A stretch of 64,000 bases of DNA from Mesorhizobium sp. WSM4313 (GCF_002294725.1 NZ_NSFT01000007.1:186001-250000), one strand, 5' to 3'; positions 8,127 to 18,554 are shown, counted from the stretch's first letter. Notes: generated by a model not told the origin, from the letters alone. Translations and numbers: made by a program.

Positions 8127-9335
8127 TCAGACCGCCTTGAAGGCCAGCACCGCATTGGTTCCGCCGAAGGCGAAACTGTTGCTGAGCGCGGCGCGCACCT
8201 TGCGCTCGCGCGCCGTGTTCGGCGTCACGTCGAGATCGCATTCGGGGTCCGGCTCGCGGTAATTGGCGGTCGGCGGCACGAGGCCGTCGCGGATCGCCAT
8301 CACGCAGGCGATCATCTCCAGTCCGCCCGAAGCGCCGAGGCAATGCGCATGCATCGACTTGGTCGACGACACCGAAAGCGAACGGGCATGCTCGCCGAAG
8401 ACGCGCTTGATCGCCGCGGTCTCGATCTGGTCGTTGGCCTTGGTGCCGGTGCCGTGCGCGTTGAGGTAGTCGACATCTTCTGGATTGAGCCCGGCATCCG
8501 CCAGGCAAAAACGCATTGCCGCTTCCGGTCCCTCGATGGTCGGCGCGACGATGTCGGAGGCATCGGCCGAAAGCCCGACGCCGGCGATCTCGGCCAAGAT
8601 AGTGGCGCCGCGCGCCATCGCGTGATCGTAGCTTTCGAGCACCGCCATGCCGGCGCCTTCGCCGAGCACCAGCCCGGCGCGATCGGCCGAGAACGGCCGG
8701 CAGGTGTCGGGCGAAAGCACCCTGAGCGCCTCCCAGCCCTTCAGCACGCCCCACACCAGCGGCGCTTCGGTGCCGCCGGCGACCATCACGTCGGCGCGAC
8801 CGAGCCTGATCTGGTCGACCGCCGAGGAAATCGCGTGGTTGGCCGACGAGCAGGCCGAGGTGGCGCCGAAAACAGGGCCGCGCAACCCGAGATTCATGCT
8901 GACCTGGCCGGCGGCCGCGCCTGGCATCACTTTCGGCACGGTGAAGATGGCGGCGCGGTTGCGCCCTTCGAGCAGGATTGCGCGGTAATTCTCCTCGATC
9001 GTCTCGAAGCCCGCGACGCCGACGCCGACAACTGCGCCCATCCGGTAGGTGTTGTCGGCATGCGCGGTCAAGCCCGATTGCTGCATCGCTTCCCGCGCCG
9101 CGATCACGGCCAGCAGGCTGAAGCGGTCCATCGACACCACCTGCTTGCGGTCGATGCCATGGTCCGGCAATTGCTTGATTTCGCAGCCGGTCTTGACCTT
9201 GAGGTCATGCAGCGACGGATTGTCGATAGGGCCGATGGCCGAGCGGCCGGCGCGCATGGCGTCCCATATCGCCGCCGCATCGTTGCCGAGCCCGCAAATC
9301 CCGCCAATACCGGTGATGACGACGCGTTTTTGCAT
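8127..9335 (-). CDS. Beta-ketoacyl-ACP synthase, FabF/NodE-like
   Basis: 402-residue thiolase-fold condensing enzyme that elongates acyl-ACP with malonyl-ACP. The Cys-His-His triad is intact: C162 in [10 protein letters not shown]294 in NAHGTGT and H331 in [13 protein letters not shown]. The start lies four bases after the stop of the acyl carrier protein gene, so the two are surely co-transcribed and probably work as a dedicated pair, the same arrangement as nodF-nodE. No nodABC, nod box or other lipochitooligosaccharide gene is in the window, so a symbiotic role is not implied. Possible products include an unusual fatty acyl chain for a surface lipid. Confidence 0.93.
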   Translation of the reverse strand: MQKRVVITGIGGICGLGNDAAAIWDAMRAGRSAIGPIDNPSLHDLKVKTGCEIKQLPDHGIDRKQVVSMDRFSLLAVIAAREAMQQSGLTAHADNTYRMGAVVGVGVAGFETIEENYRAILLEGRNRAAIFTVPKVMPGAAAGQVSMNLGLRGPVFGATSACSSANHAISSAVDQIRLGRADVMVAGGTEAPLVWGVLKGWEALRVLSPDTCRPFSADRAGLVLGEGAGMAVLESYDHAMARGATILAEIAGVGLSADASDIVAPTIEGPEAAMRFCLADAGLNPEDVDYLNAHGTGTKANDQIETAAIKRVFGEHARSLSVSSTKSMHAHCLGASGGLEMIACVMAIRDGLVPPTANYREPDPECDLDVTPNTARERKVRAALSNSFAFGGTNAVLAFKAV

Positions 9336-9339
9336 GCAG

Positions 9340-9594
9340 TCAGGCTTTTTTCGCGATCAGTTCGCGAACCGCCTCGACCATGTCGCCGACGTTCTTGAGG
9401 TTGCTCCAGGCATCGACCGTGTTCATCTCGATCTCGATGCCGTACTTTTCCTCGAGATCGAAGATGATCTCGGTCAGCTCCAGCGAATGGATGCCGAGCG
9501 TGCCGAGATCGGTGCTGGCGGTGATTTCCTCGCCGCCGGCATCGGCATGCGCCTTGATCTTTTCGATGATCTCGGTCGTCAGCTGGTCAGCCAT
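9340..9594 (-). CDS. Acyl carrier protein, NodF-like
   Basis: 84 residues forming one ACP domain. The phosphopantetheine serine is S37 in [10 protein letters not shown]: the usual Asp of the DSL motif is His here. The C-terminal half, [19 protein letters not shown], closely resembles my recollection of rhizobial NodF rather than the housekeeping AcpP, and the N-terminus MADQLT also recalls NodF. It is the first gene of a two-gene operon with the ketosynthase. RBS GGAAGG precedes the ATG. The 197-base divergent gap to ureD should hold both promoters. Family is certain; the NodF-like subtype is likely. Confidence 0.92.
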   Translation of the reverse strand: MADQLTTEIIEKIKAHADAGGEEITASTDLGTLGIHSLELTEIIFDLEEKYGIEIEMNTVDAWSNLKNVGDMVEAVRELIAKKA

Positions 9595-9791
9595 TCGGTT
9601 CCTTCCCTGTCGTTGCCCGACGCCAACTGATCAGCGCCTTTTTTTTGATCCCCGGACCCAACAAACGCCGTTGCCCTTACCTCGCCAGGCACCGCGCGAC
9701 CGCTCCAAGGTGGCTTCCCTCTATAGAAACCGAAACGATGTCAAGCAACAAGCGATATCGACAAAGCCGCCGGAGTGCTTAACCTGGGATC

Positions 9792-10679
9792 ATGGACATG
9801 ATCGGCAACACTTTGACATCCCAGCCTGCCTCGCCTTTGGCCGCCCCTCCCTTGCCTGCCGCGCAACGCGTTGCCGGCCTAGGCAGGCTTTTCTGCGGCA
9901 AAAGCGGCGGCCGGACGCGCCTGCGGCGGCTCTATCAGGATGGATCGGCCAAGATCCGCCTGCCGGCGGTGCAAGGCGATCCGCTCGAGGCGGTGCTGAT
10001 CAACACCGCCGGCGGGCTGACCGGCGGCGATCGCCTCGGCTGGACGGTCGAGGTCGGCGCCGACGCCTCCGCCGCCGTCACCACCCAGGCCTGCGAGAAG
10101 GTCTATCGTGCCGCCGCCGACAGGGCCGAGACAAGCGTCAACCTGCGGGTCGGTCCGGGCGGCCGCATCGCCTGGCTGCCGCAGGAAACCATCGTTTTCG
10201 ACCGGGCCGCCTTCGTCCGCACGCTGGATGTCGAGCTTGGCGACGATGCCGAGGCATTGATGCTCGAAGCCACGCTGTTCGGCCGGCTGGCGATGGGCGA
10301 GCGGAAAACCAACGGCAGTTTCCATGACCGCTGGCGGGTTCGCCAGGGCGGTGCGCTGGTCCATGCGGAGGATTTCCGGCTCGGCCCGGACATCGCCGCA
10401 ACGCTCCAGCGGCGGGCGGCGACCGGCGGCGCGCTTGCCGTCGCCACATTGCTGCTGGTGTCGCCGCAGGCTGAAAGTCTGCTGGAGCCGGCCCGCGCCA
10501 TCATCGGCGACCCCGCCATCGGTGGTTGCGGCGGCGCCAGTTTCTGGCGCGTCGGCCGATCTGGCAAGCTTCTTGCGAGGCTCTGTGCCGGCGACGGCTA
10601 CCAGCTCCGCAAGCGGCTGGTTCCGCTCGTCGAACTGCTCAATGGGCGGGCGGGCCTGCCTAAATTGTGGTCACTCTGA
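9792..10679 (+). CDS. ureD: Urease accessory protein UreD
   Basis: 295 residues. UreD (UreH) is the scaffold that binds apo-urease and, with UreF and UreG, delivers nickel. Recognisable family blocks are LINTAGGLTGGDRLGW (about residues 72-87), TTQACEKVYRA (about 98-108), and the C-terminal GCGGASFWRVGRSGKLLARL. First gene of the urease operon, 21 bases upstream of ureA. ATG at 9792; a second in-frame ATG two codons later is equally possible. Divergent from the ACP gene. Confidence 0.96.
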   Translation: MDMIGNTLTSQPASPLAAPPLPAAQRVAGLGRLFCGKSGGRTRLRRLYQDGSAKIRLPAVQGDPLEAVLINTAGGLTGGDRLGWTVEVGADASAAVTTQACEKVYRAAADRAETSVNLRVGPGGRIAWLPQETIVFDRAAFVRTLDVELGDDAEALMLEATLFGRLAMGERKTNGSFHDRWRVRQGGALVHAEDFRLGPDIAATLQRRAATGGALAVATLLLVSPQAESLLEPARAIIGDPAIGGCGGASFWRVGRSGKLLARLCAGDGYQLRKRLVPLVELLNGRAGLPKLWSL

Positions 10680-10700
10680 TTTCGATTGCCGGGAAGTTGC

Positions 10701-11003
10701 ATGAACCTGACGCCGCGTGAAAAAGACAAGCTGCTGATCGCCATGGCGGCGATGGTGGCGCGCAAGCGGCTGGAGCGCGGCGTCAAGCTCAACCATCCCG
10801 AAGCCATCGCCCTTATCACCGACTTCGTCGTCGAAGGCGCGCGCGACGGCCGCCCGGTCGCGGAACTGATGGAGGCGGGTGCGCATGTCGTCACCCGCGC
10901 CCAGGTCATGGACGGCATCGCCGAGATGATCCACGACGTCCAGGTCGAGGCGACATTTCCCGACGGCACCAAGCTGGTGACCGTGCATGAACCGATCCGG
11001 TGA
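10701..11003 (+). CDS. ureA: Urease subunit gamma
   Basis: 100 residues, the exact usual length. The start [17 protein letters not shown] is diagnostic, as are [11 protein letters not shown] and the C-terminal [13 protein letters not shown]. It is the smallest structural subunit of the (UreABC)3 enzyme that hydrolyses urea to ammonia and carbamate in the cytoplasm. GGGAAG stands seven bases before the ATG; the longer open frame from 10686 would add five residues without an RBS. Followed after 12 bases by the DUF1272 gene. Confidence 0.98.
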   Translation: MNLTPREKDKLLIAMAAMVARKRLERGVKLNHPEAIALITDFVVEGARDGRPVAELMEAGAHVVTRAQVMDGIAEMIHDVQVEATFPDGTKLVTVHEPIR

Positions 11004-11015
11004 GGAGGAAGACAG

Positions 11016-11270
11016 ATGCTGGAGCTCAGGCCGAATTGCGAATGCTGCGACAAGGATCTGCCGCCGGAAGCGACCGATGCGCTGATCTGCACCTTCGAGT
11101 GCACCTTCTGCGCCGACTGCGTGGACAATGTGCTGGGTGGCGTCTGCCCCAATTGCGGCGGCAATTTCGCGCCGCGGCCGATCCGGCCGGCGACCAAGCT
11201 GACGAAATATCCGCCGTCGACCAGGCGCGTGCTCAAGGCCGAAGGCTGCGGCCCGCGCAAGGCCGCTTGA
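11016..11270 (+). CDS. DUF1272 family small zinc-ribbon-like protein
   Basis: 84 residues with eight cysteines grouped as NCECCDK, CTFECTFCADC and CPNCGG, a pattern expected of a small treble-clef or zinc-ribbon protein. I recognise it as DUF1272. Function unknown; its place between ureA and ureJ in the same operon is conserved in several rhizobia as far as I recall, and a metal-handling role beside a nickel enzyme is tempting but unproven. RBS GGAGGAAG precedes the ATG. The tail after residue 55 is basic and probably flexible. Confidence 0.88.
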   Translation: MLELRPNCECCDKDLPPEATDALICTFECTFCADCVDNVLGGVCPNCGGNFAPRPIRPATKLTKYPPSTRRVLKAEGCGPRKAA

Positions 11271-11295
11271 CCGGCTCAATTGGAAGGACAGATAG

Positions 11296-11889
11296 ATGAT
11301 CCCCGCTTCGACGAAACGTACCACGCTTGCCGCGATCCTTTTCCTGGCGGCCGCCATGCCGGCCTATGCCCATGTCGGCATCGCCACGACCTCGTCCTTC
11401 GCCGCCGGTTTCGCGCACCCGCTGTCCGGTCTCGACCACATGACGGTCATGATCGCCGTCGGCCTTTGGGCGGCGCTGAAGGGCGGCAAGGCTATCTGGG
11501 CCTGGCCGCTGGCCTTTGTCGGCGTGATGCTGGCCGGCGGCGCGCTCGGCATGCTGCATGTGCCGATGCCTTTCGTCGAGCCCGGCATCCTCGCTTCCGT
11601 GGTGACGCTTGGGCTGCTGGTGGCGCTGGCGATCGACCTGCCGGTCTCGACCGGGATCGCGGTCATCGGTCTGTTCGCGCTGTTTCATGGTCACGCCCAC
11701 GGCACGGAAGTGCCCGAAAACGCCGGCGGGCTGGAATACATTGCGGGCTTCGCCGCCGCGACGGCCCTTCTCCATGCCGTGGGCATCGCGGCGGCCCTCA
11801 GCCTCGGCATGCGCTTCCGCAGCCTGGCGCGCGCTGCAGGTGCGGCTTGCGCGGCGGCCGGCGTCGGCCTCGCCTTCGGCGTGTTGTGA
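11296..11889 (+). CDS. ureJ: HupE/UreJ family nickel/cobalt permease
   Basis: 197 residues. A cleavable-looking signal (about 1-24, ending MPAYAH) is followed by six hydrophobic helices. The hallmark [12 protein letters not shown] lies at about 47-58, with His and Asp that are thought to ligand Ni2+, and a second motif [15 protein letters not shown] lies at about 131-145. HupE/UreJ proteins are secondary nickel transporters in the inner membrane. Position between ureA and ureB argues that it feeds urease. RBS AAGGACAG; ureB begins seven bases after its stop. Confidence 0.95.
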   Translation: MIPASTKRTTLAAILFLAAAMPAYAHVGIATTSSFAAGFAHPLSGLDHMTVMIAVGLWAALKGGKAIWAWPLAFVGVMLAGGALGMLHVPMPFVEPGILASVVTLGLLVALAIDLPVSTGIAVIGLFALFHGHAHGTEVPENAGGLEYIAGFAAATALLHAVGIAAALSLGMRFRSLARAAGAACAAAGVGLAFGVL

Positions 11890-11896
11890 GGGCGCG

Positions 11897-12202
11897 ATGA
11901 TCCCCGGCGAAATCATCGCGGCCAAGGGCGAGATCGCGCTCAACGAGGGCCTGCCGACCGTCACGCTCAAGGTCGCAAACAGCGGCGACCGGCCGATCCA
12001 GGTCGGCAGCCACTATCATTTCTACGAGACCAATGAGGGCCTGAAATTCGACCGCGAGAGCGCGCGCGGCATGCGGCTCGACATCGCCGCCGGCACCGCG
12101 ATGCGCTTCGAGCCCGGGCAGGAGCGCGACGTCACGCTGGTGCCGCTGGGCGGCAAACGCGAGGTCTATGGCTTCCAGCAAAAGGTGATGGGCAAGCTGT
12201 GA
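11897..12202 (+). CDS. ureB: Urease subunit beta
   Basis: 101 residues, the normal length of a bacterial UreB. MIPGEI at the start, [12 protein letters not shown] (about 35-46) and [17 protein letters not shown] (about 56-72) are family hallmarks. Structural subunit of urease. The open frame continues upstream through ureJ in another frame; the ATG at 11897 with GAGGGCG upstream is the right start. It ends the first block of urease genes; the next two genes run in the opposite direction before ureC resumes. Confidence 0.98.
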   Translation: MIPGEIIAAKGEIALNEGLPTVTLKVANSGDRPIQVGSHYHFYETNEGLKFDRESARGMRLDIAAGTAMRFEPGQERDVTLVPLGGKREVYGFQQKVMGKL

Positions 12203-12222
12203 CGTCCGCCGGCGCGCTCACA

Positions 12223-12708
12223 TCACTTCGGAGGCTTGGCGGCGGCATAGATGACGACCTTCCCCGGATTGTCGAACTCTACGGCGAGCACGTCCTCGGC
12301 CTGCACGCGTCGCGAATCGATCGCGTTGAAGAGCAGGGCGTTCGCCTCGATCTCCTGGCGCAGTTCGGCGACATCCTCCTGATGCTGCTTCACCTTGTTC
12401 TCTATCGCCGGCGGCGGCCCGCCCTCGCTGCGCGCCGCGTCGGTCAGGAACACGATGTCGACCGTATCGAGCTTGGTTGTCTTTCGCACCGTGCCGATGT
12501 TGTCGCGGGTGCGGTCGATGGCAGTGATGACCTTTCCGGCCTCCGTCGAGGAAAGCGCCTCTTCCTGCCGGACCTCGGAATCGACGATTGCCGCGGCAGG
12601 CCTGTCGTTGTCCAGCGGCTGCGCCGCGGACGCCGCATGGGGCGCAGCCACGAAAAGCGTGGCGGCAACCGCGGAACTCCATCTCTTAAAACGCGGGGCT
12701 TTCGCCAT
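12223..12708 (-). CDS. Exported protein of unknown function within the urease locus
   Basis: 161 residues from the ATG at 12708, which has AGGAG before it. A Sec signal peptide is clear: basic MAKAPRFKRW, a hydrophobic stretch, and a cleavage-like AASAAQ near residues 29-32. The mature part is charged, with a helical acidic stretch (ENKVKQHQEDVAELRQEIEA) and a C-terminal segment VLAVEFDNPGKVVIYAAAKPP. I do not recognise the family. The open frame extends upstream to 12867, but that part translates two 42-base tandem repeats and lacks an RBS. Transcribed opposite to the urease genes, probably with its upstream neighbour. Confidence 0.78.
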   Translation of the reverse strand: MAKAPRFKRWSSAVAATLFVAAPHAASAAQPLDNDRPAAAIVDSEVRQEEALSSTEAGKVITAIDRTRDNIGTVRKTTKLDTVDIVFLTDAARSEGGPPPAIENKVKQHQEDVAELRQEIEANALLFNAIDSRRVQAEDVLAVEFDNPGKVVIYAAAKPPK

Positions 12709-12772
12709 CGCTCGCTCCTGACTGAACTCGTGGCGGGGCGACAACAGCGAAACGGTCCTGCTTGGCCGGAGG

Positions 12773-12856
12773 TTCCCTTCAAAAGCCGGCAGGCGGACCG
12801 TGACGCGGCCCGCATTCCCTTCAAAATATGGCAGGCGGACCGCAAGGCGGCCCGCC
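12773..12856. repeat. Two 42-base tandem repeats
   Basis: Units 12773-12814 and 12815-12856 both begin TTCCCTTCAAAA and continue with GGCAGGCGGACCG and GCGGCCCGC; they differ at only a few positions. They fill the gap between the two minus-strand exported-protein genes and would be transcribed with them. Each unit contains GGCGG/CCGCC complementarity, so each could form a small hairpin. Confidence 0.8.
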
Positions 12857-12867
12857 TGGGCGTGCAA

Positions 12868-13254
12868 TTAGCTCGCTTTCTTGGTGATCAGCGTCAGCGC
12901 GCCATTGGGCTGCATGCTTGCAGCGATCACTTGCGCGGAGCTCATGCCCTTGGCTTCGAGCGCGGATTTGACCTTGGGCGTGGCGTCGATCGACTTGCGC
13001 AATGTCTGCAGGCCGGCATCGCCGCGTTGCGCCACGATCTGGTTGACCTGCGTCTGCGTGTCCTTGGGCAGTTCGGTGATGTCGACGACATTGACGCTTT
13101 GGATAGCGGGCGCCGCGGACTGGGCCTTCGGCGCGGCGGGCGCGGCGGGCGCGGTCGGCGCGGGACTGGGCTGCGGCGTCGGCTGCTGCTGGGCATTGGC
13201 AGTGCCCGCCATCAACGTAGTGGCGGTTGCGGCGAGAAGAATCGCTTTGAGCAT
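12868..13254 (-). CDS. Small exported protein with Pro/Ala linker
   Basis: 128 residues from the ATG at 13254, preceded by GGAAGGA. Signal peptide about 1-22 (MLKAILLAATATTLMAG, cleavage near ANAQ). Residues 23-50 are Pro/Ala/Gln-rich and probably an extended linker. The remaining ~75 residues form a compact domain (VVDITELPKDTQTQVNQIV, then DATPKVKSALEAKGM) that looks helical. No family recognised. It lies 159 bases upstream of the other exported protein, on the strand opposite to the flanking urease genes, and is divergent from ureC. Confidence 0.78.
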   Translation of the reverse strand: MLKAILLAATATTLMAGTANAQQQPTPQPSPAPTAPAAPAAPKAQSAAPAIQSVNVVDITELPKDTQTQVNQIVAQRGDAGLQTLRKSIDATPKVKSALEAKGMSSAQVIAASMQPNGALTLITKKAS

Positions 13255-13421
13255 GGATATTCCTTCCATCGGTTTGGCAAACGGTCGTTCTGGGCTGACC
13301 GGGGCACCTCAACCGCCAAATGGGAGCGCAAGGTGTCGCCGAGCGGGTCATTGCGTGACCATTGGGTGGCGACAATGTGCACCTCGCGTTCATTCAACCT
13401 GAATTTCGGGAGCAATCGCTG

Positions 13422-15134
<1,713 letters not shown>

Positions 15135-15165
15135 GATTGATGTGCCCATAGAGTCTGGACGCATC

Positions 15166-15624
15166 ATGAATGAGCAGAAGAAATTGGCGTTGATTTCCAG
15201 GATGGGCGCGCTGCGAGAATATAATGGCGGAGTTGCCCCGGTCATTATGCCACTCGTTACACTGGAAGAGTACTTTGATGGGGCTGAAGGTGAAGCCGGA
15301 TTGCTGTGCAACAGCCCGGAAGAGCCGGACAACGATACGATTCTCGCGACATTCGAATCGGTACGGAAAAGACCCGAGGTTCACGACGTTCGGATAGCAA
15401 TCGTGCAGTGCGATGATGGAGAATGGCCGTTCTCGGACAAGGTCGTCGTTACAACGCGCGCCAGCGAAGAAGACATCATTGGCTGGCTGCCGTCAGGGTT
15501 CGAACCGGATGAAACCTGGGAAGGCGATGTAGATCATTCCCTGCGGAGCAGATTGAAGTTCCGGCGGGCTACCGCAAGCTATGGCTCTGGTATGACTAAT
15601 CGCAACGAACGGGTCTGTTCGTAG
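15166..15624 (+). CDS. Hypothetical protein between ureC and the accessory genes
   Basis: 152 residues from the ATG at 15166. Acidic, soluble, without signal or membrane segment. Visible stretches are PVIMPLVTLEEYFDGAEGE and DIIGWLPSGFEPDETWEGD. The base composition is plainly less GC-rich than its neighbours and the codons are less biased, which suggests a later arrival than the urease genes around it. The size and acidic character would suit an immunity-type or regulatory protein, but nothing identifies it. The following membrane-protein gene starts on the very next base after its stop. Confidence 0.72.
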   Translation: MNEQKKLALISRMGALREYNGGVAPVIMPLVTLEEYFDGAEGEAGLLCNSPEEPDNDTILATFESVRKRPEVHDVRIAIVQCDDGEWPFSDKVVVTTRASEEDIIGWLPSGFEPDETWEGDVDHSLRSRLKFRRATASYGSGMTNRNERVCS

Positions 15625-16218
15625 ATGCCCACCGAAATCGCCTCCCCGCATGACATCTTTCCGCATATCCGCATCGTCATGGGCATGGTGATCGGCCTCG
15701 GCGTCACGCGGCTGCTTTCGGGAACTGCCCGCATCGTCCAGCATCCCGGCCAGTACCGGCTCTACGCAGTGCATCTCGCCTGGGTCGCCTCGGTGCTGTT
15801 GATGCTGGTGCATTTCTGGTGGTGGGAGTTCGGCCTCTACGCGATCGAGAACTGGACCTTCGGCAAATATCTTTTCATCATCTTCTACGCCATCACGCTG
15901 TTCCTGCTTTGCGCGCTGCTGTTTCCGGATTCGATGCTCGACTACACCAGCTACGAGGATTATTTTTACTCGCGCCGCGCCTGGTTCTTCGGGCTGCTGG
16001 CGGCTACCTATCTGCTCGACGTGATCGACACGCTGCTCAAGGGCCCGGAGCATTTCGCCCGCTTCGGCAATGAATATCTGATCCGCACGCCGGTCTTCGT
16101 CGCGCTCTGCCTGGTGGCGATCCTGGTTCGCGACCGCCGTTTCCACGTCGCTTTCGTCGCGGCCGCGCTTGTCTACCAAGTATCATTCATCCTGCGGCTC
16201 TTCGACACCATCGTCTGA
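15625..16218 (+). CDS. Integral membrane protein of unknown function
   Basis: 197 residues with about six hydrophobic helices (near 18-34, 46-68, 76-98, 118-136, 150-166 and 172-192). Aromatic-rich patches such as HFWWWEFGLYAIENW lie between helices. No transport or enzyme motif is recognisable. It starts immediately after the stop of the preceding hypothetical gene, so translation is probably coupled. Located in the middle of the urease locus, but nothing in the sequence links it to nickel or urea. Confidence 0.78.
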   Translation: MPTEIASPHDIFPHIRIVMGMVIGLGVTRLLSGTARIVQHPGQYRLYAVHLAWVASVLLMLVHFWWWEFGLYAIENWTFGKYLFIIFYAITLFLLCALLFPDSMLDYTSYEDYFYSRRAWFFGLLAATYLLDVIDTLLKGPEHFARFGNEYLIRTPVFVALCLVAILVRDRRFHVAFVAAALVYQVSFILRLFDTIV

Positions 16219-16260
16219 GCGCCATTGGGCTGATGCATGCGTTGATCTAGGATCGGGGAA

Positions 16261-16881
16261 ATGCAGGGTTCAACCACGTACAAGGCCGTCGGATCGCGCG
16301 GATCCCGGGTCAGCCGGGTGCTCTGGATGCTCGAGGAGCTCGGGCAGCCCTACGAATTCGTCGAGGTGAAGCTGCGCTCGCCGGAGGCTTACGCGCTCAA
16401 CCCCTCCGGCAAGGTGCCGATCCTGATCGACGGCGAGCTCAAGGTCACGGATTCAGCGGCGATCTGCGTCTATCTGGCCGATAAGCACGCCGACAAAGGC
16501 ATGGGCGCCAATCCGGGTCTTGCCGGCCGTGCCGAGATGGATTCCTGGATGCATTTCGCCCAGAGCGAGCTGGAAGCGCCGCTGTGGAACAAGCTGCGCC
16601 ACCGCTTCCTGCTGCCCAAGGATGTGCGGGTCGATGTCGGCCCGGCCGCAGCCTATGATTTCGCATCCGAAATAAAGGCGCTGGAACGGCGGCTTGGCGA
16701 CAAGCCCTTTGCGCTGGGCGACCGCTTCTCGGCCGTCGACGTGCTGCTCGGCGATATCGGCGGCTGGGCGCGCGCCGGCCGTTTCCCGATCGATTCCGAA
16801 AGGGTAAATGCCTATTTCGACCGTGTCCTTCAGCGCCCCGCCCGTGCAAGGGCGCAAGCCAATGGCGGAGCCATGAAATGA
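16261..16881 (+). CDS. Glutathione S-transferase family protein in the urease operon
   Basis: 206 residues. Thioredoxin-fold N-terminal domain with [15 protein letters not shown] (helix 1 and the Ser/Tyr active region) and [13 protein letters not shown]...[13 protein letters not shown], the conserved cis-Pro and gamma-glutamyl contact. A helical C-terminal domain carries [14 protein letters not shown]. Its TGA overlaps the ATG of ureE by four bases, so it is a true member of the operon. A glutathione-linked role in handling nickel or oxidative damage is an inference from position only. Confidence 0.9.
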   Translation: MQGSTTYKAVGSRGSRVSRVLWMLEELGQPYEFVEVKLRSPEAYALNPSGKVPILIDGELKVTDSAAICVYLADKHADKGMGANPGLAGRAEMDSWMHFAQSELEAPLWNKLRHRFLLPKDVRVDVGPAAAYDFASEIKALERRLGDKPFALGDRFSAVDVLLGDIGGWARAGRFPIDSERVNAYFDRVLQRPARARAQANGGAMK

Positions 16882-17453
16882 AGCTCAACATTAACACCGA
16901 TTTCACCAAATTCCCGCGTGCCGTTTCGGTGCTCGCCGCCGGCGATCCGGCTTTGACCGAGCCCTACGACAAAGCCTTGCTGCCGCATGACGAGCGGCAC
17001 CTGCGTCGCCGCGCCATCGAGACGGCCGGTGGCGAAAAGGTGCTGGTCGACCTGCCCGAGCCGGTGGCGCTCGGTAATGGCGACCGGCTGGTGCTGGAAG
17101 ACGGCCGCCAGCTCGAAATCGTCGCCGCGCCCGAGGAGGTCTACGACATCCGCGCCCGCGACGCGGTTCATCTCACCGAACTTGCCTGGCACATCGGCAA
17201 CCGTCACCTCGCGGCGGCGATCGAGGCGGACCGCATCCTTATCCTGCGCGATCATGTCATCAAGGCGATGCTCGAAGGCCTCGGCGCCACGGTGAACGAG
17301 GTTTCGCAGCCGTTCAGCCCGGTGCGTGGCGCCTATTCCGGCCATGACCACGGCCATTCGCATGATCACGATCATGACCACCACGGCCATGATCACGATC
17401 ACCATGATCATGCGCACGACCATCACCACGACCACCACCACCATCATGACTGA
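16878..17453 (+). CDS. ureE: Urease accessory protein UreE, with long His-rich tail
   Basis: 191 residues. Nickel metallochaperone; it dimerises and passes Ni2+ to the UreG/UreF/UreD complex. The N-terminal peptide-binding domain and the C-terminal metal domain with conserved GNRH (H110) are present. The tail from residue 156 to 191 holds 22 histidines and 10 aspartates in 36 residues, a large nickel store comparable to the His tail of Klebsiella UreE but longer. The start codon of ureF lies inside the part coding the last His residues (8-base overlap). Start at 16878 overlaps the GST stop. Confidence 0.97.
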   Translation: MKLNINTDFTKFPRAVSVLAAGDPALTEPYDKALLPHDERHLRRRAIETAGGEKVLVDLPEPVALGNGDRLVLEDGRQLEIVAAPEEVYDIRARDAVHLTELAWHIGNRHLAAAIEADRILILRDHVIKAMLEGLGATVNEVSQPFSPVRGAYSGHDHGHSHDHDHDHHGHDHDHHDHAHDHHHDHHHHHD

Positions 17454-18117
17454 GGAGCTTTCCAGCGTCGCGCTGCTGCGGCTGATGGCCTGGCTGTCGC
17501 CGGCCTTTCCGGTCGGCGGCTTCTCCTACAGCCATGGCCTCGAGCGCGCCGTGCAGGACGGGCTGATCGCCGACCGGGAAGATCTCGCCGGCTGGCTGGA
17601 GACGCTGGTCGAGATCGGCTCGGGCTGGAACGATGCCGTGCTCTTCGCCGAAAGCTGGCGCTGCGGACGTGACGGCGGCGATCTCAGCGAGGTTGCCGCG
17701 CTGGCCGAGGCGCTCGCCGGGTCGCGGGAGCGTCATCTCGAAACCATGCTGCAGGGCACGGCCTTCCTGCAGGCGGCGTCGGCCTGGTCGTCTCCGGTGC
17801 TGGAGCGTTTGCCGGCCGATTGCCCCTATTGTGTTGCGGTCGGCGCCGTTGCGGGCAGCGGCGCCATCGGCCTTTCGGATGCGCTTTCCGCCTTCCTCCA
17901 GGCTTTCTTCTCCAATCTCGTGCAGGCGGCAATCAGGTTGGGTGTTGTCGGCCAGGTCGACGCCGTCACATCATTAGCCGGCTTCGAACCTCTGGCGCTG
18001 GCGACCGCATCGCGCGCCGCCGCTTCCAGCCTGGACGATCTCGGCGGCGCGGCCTTCATGTCCGACATCATGGCGATGCAGCATGAGACGCAATACTCCA
18101 GGCTGTTCCGCTCATGA
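17446..18117 (+). CDS. ureF: Urease accessory protein UreF
   Basis: 223 residues. UreF joins UreD and UreG in the nickel-insertion complex and is thought to act on the GTPase UreG. Family hallmarks: [18 protein letters not shown] near the N-terminus (about 14-31), a helical body, and an end segment [12 protein letters not shown] followed by [18 protein letters not shown]. The ATG at 17446 is chosen over upstream in-frame ATGs, which only read the His-tail DNA of ureE in another frame as Thr/Ile/Met repeats. Followed by an ATGA overlap with the DUF3995 gene. Confidence 0.97.
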   Translation: MTEELSSVALLRLMAWLSPAFPVGGFSYSHGLERAVQDGLIADREDLAGWLETLVEIGSGWNDAVLFAESWRCGRDGGDLSEVAALAEALAGSRERHLETMLQGTAFLQAASAWSSPVLERLPADCPYCVAVGAVAGSGAIGLSDALSAFLQAFFSNLVQAAIRLGVVGQVDAVTSLAGFEPLALATASRAAASSLDDLGGAAFMSDIMAMQHETQYSRLFRS

Positions 18118-18554
18118 TCGTGCTCGCCGTCATCCTCTCCTTCGTCCTGCTCCTGATCACAACGCTGCACGTCTATTGGGGCATGGGCGGTATCTGGCCG
18201 GGCACGGACCAGGCATCCTGCGCCCGCGCCGTCGTCGGTTTCCGCGGCGTCGATGAGATGCCGTCGTCATTCGCGAGTTTTGCCGTCGCCGCTTGCCTCG
18301 CGCTCGCGACGCTCTGGCCGCTGGCGCTCGCGGGTGTCTTTGCGACGCCCTTTCCAAGAGAGGGCCTGGCTGCCACGGCTTTGATGATCGGCCTCATCTT
18401 TCTCGGTCGCGGCATTGCCGGCTTCACGCCCTGGTGGCGCCGGCTTGCGCCCGAACAGCCTTTCGCGCGGCTTGACCAAAGCCTTTATTCGCCGCTTTGC
18501 CTCTTGATCGGGGCAGGCTTCGCAATCCTAGCCATCACGGAGTTTCCGGCATGA
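18114..18554 (+). CDS. DUF3995 family membrane protein
   Basis: 146 residues with four hydrophobic helices (about 1-22, 53-75, 82-102, 122-142). The loop [12 protein letters not shown] after the first helix and a [13 protein letters not shown] segment are features I associate with DUF3995. Function unknown. It is wedged between ureF and ureG with four-base overlaps on both sides, so it must be translated with them; a link to nickel or to membrane supply of urea is possible but unsupported. Confidence 0.88.
   Translation: MIVLAVILSFVLLLITTLHVYWGMGGIWPGTDQASCARAVVGFRGVDEMPSSFASFAVAACLALATLWPLALAGVFATPFPREGLAATALMIGLIFLGRGIAGFTPWWRRLAPEQPFARLDQSLYSPLCLLIGAGFAILAITEFPA

Noticed and set aside
12709..12867. 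N-terminal extension of the exported protein
   Set aside because: It translates the tandem 42-base repeats and would bury the signal peptide inside the protein.
17326..17445. Upstream extension of ureF rich in Thr, Ile and Met
   Set aside because: It is the His-tail DNA of ureE read in another frame; the normal UreF start with MTEEL lies at 17446.
17340..17450. Possible simple-sequence repeat or CRISPR-like tract
   Set aside because: The CAC/CAT/GAC repetition is the coding sequence of the UreE metal tail; there are no spacers.
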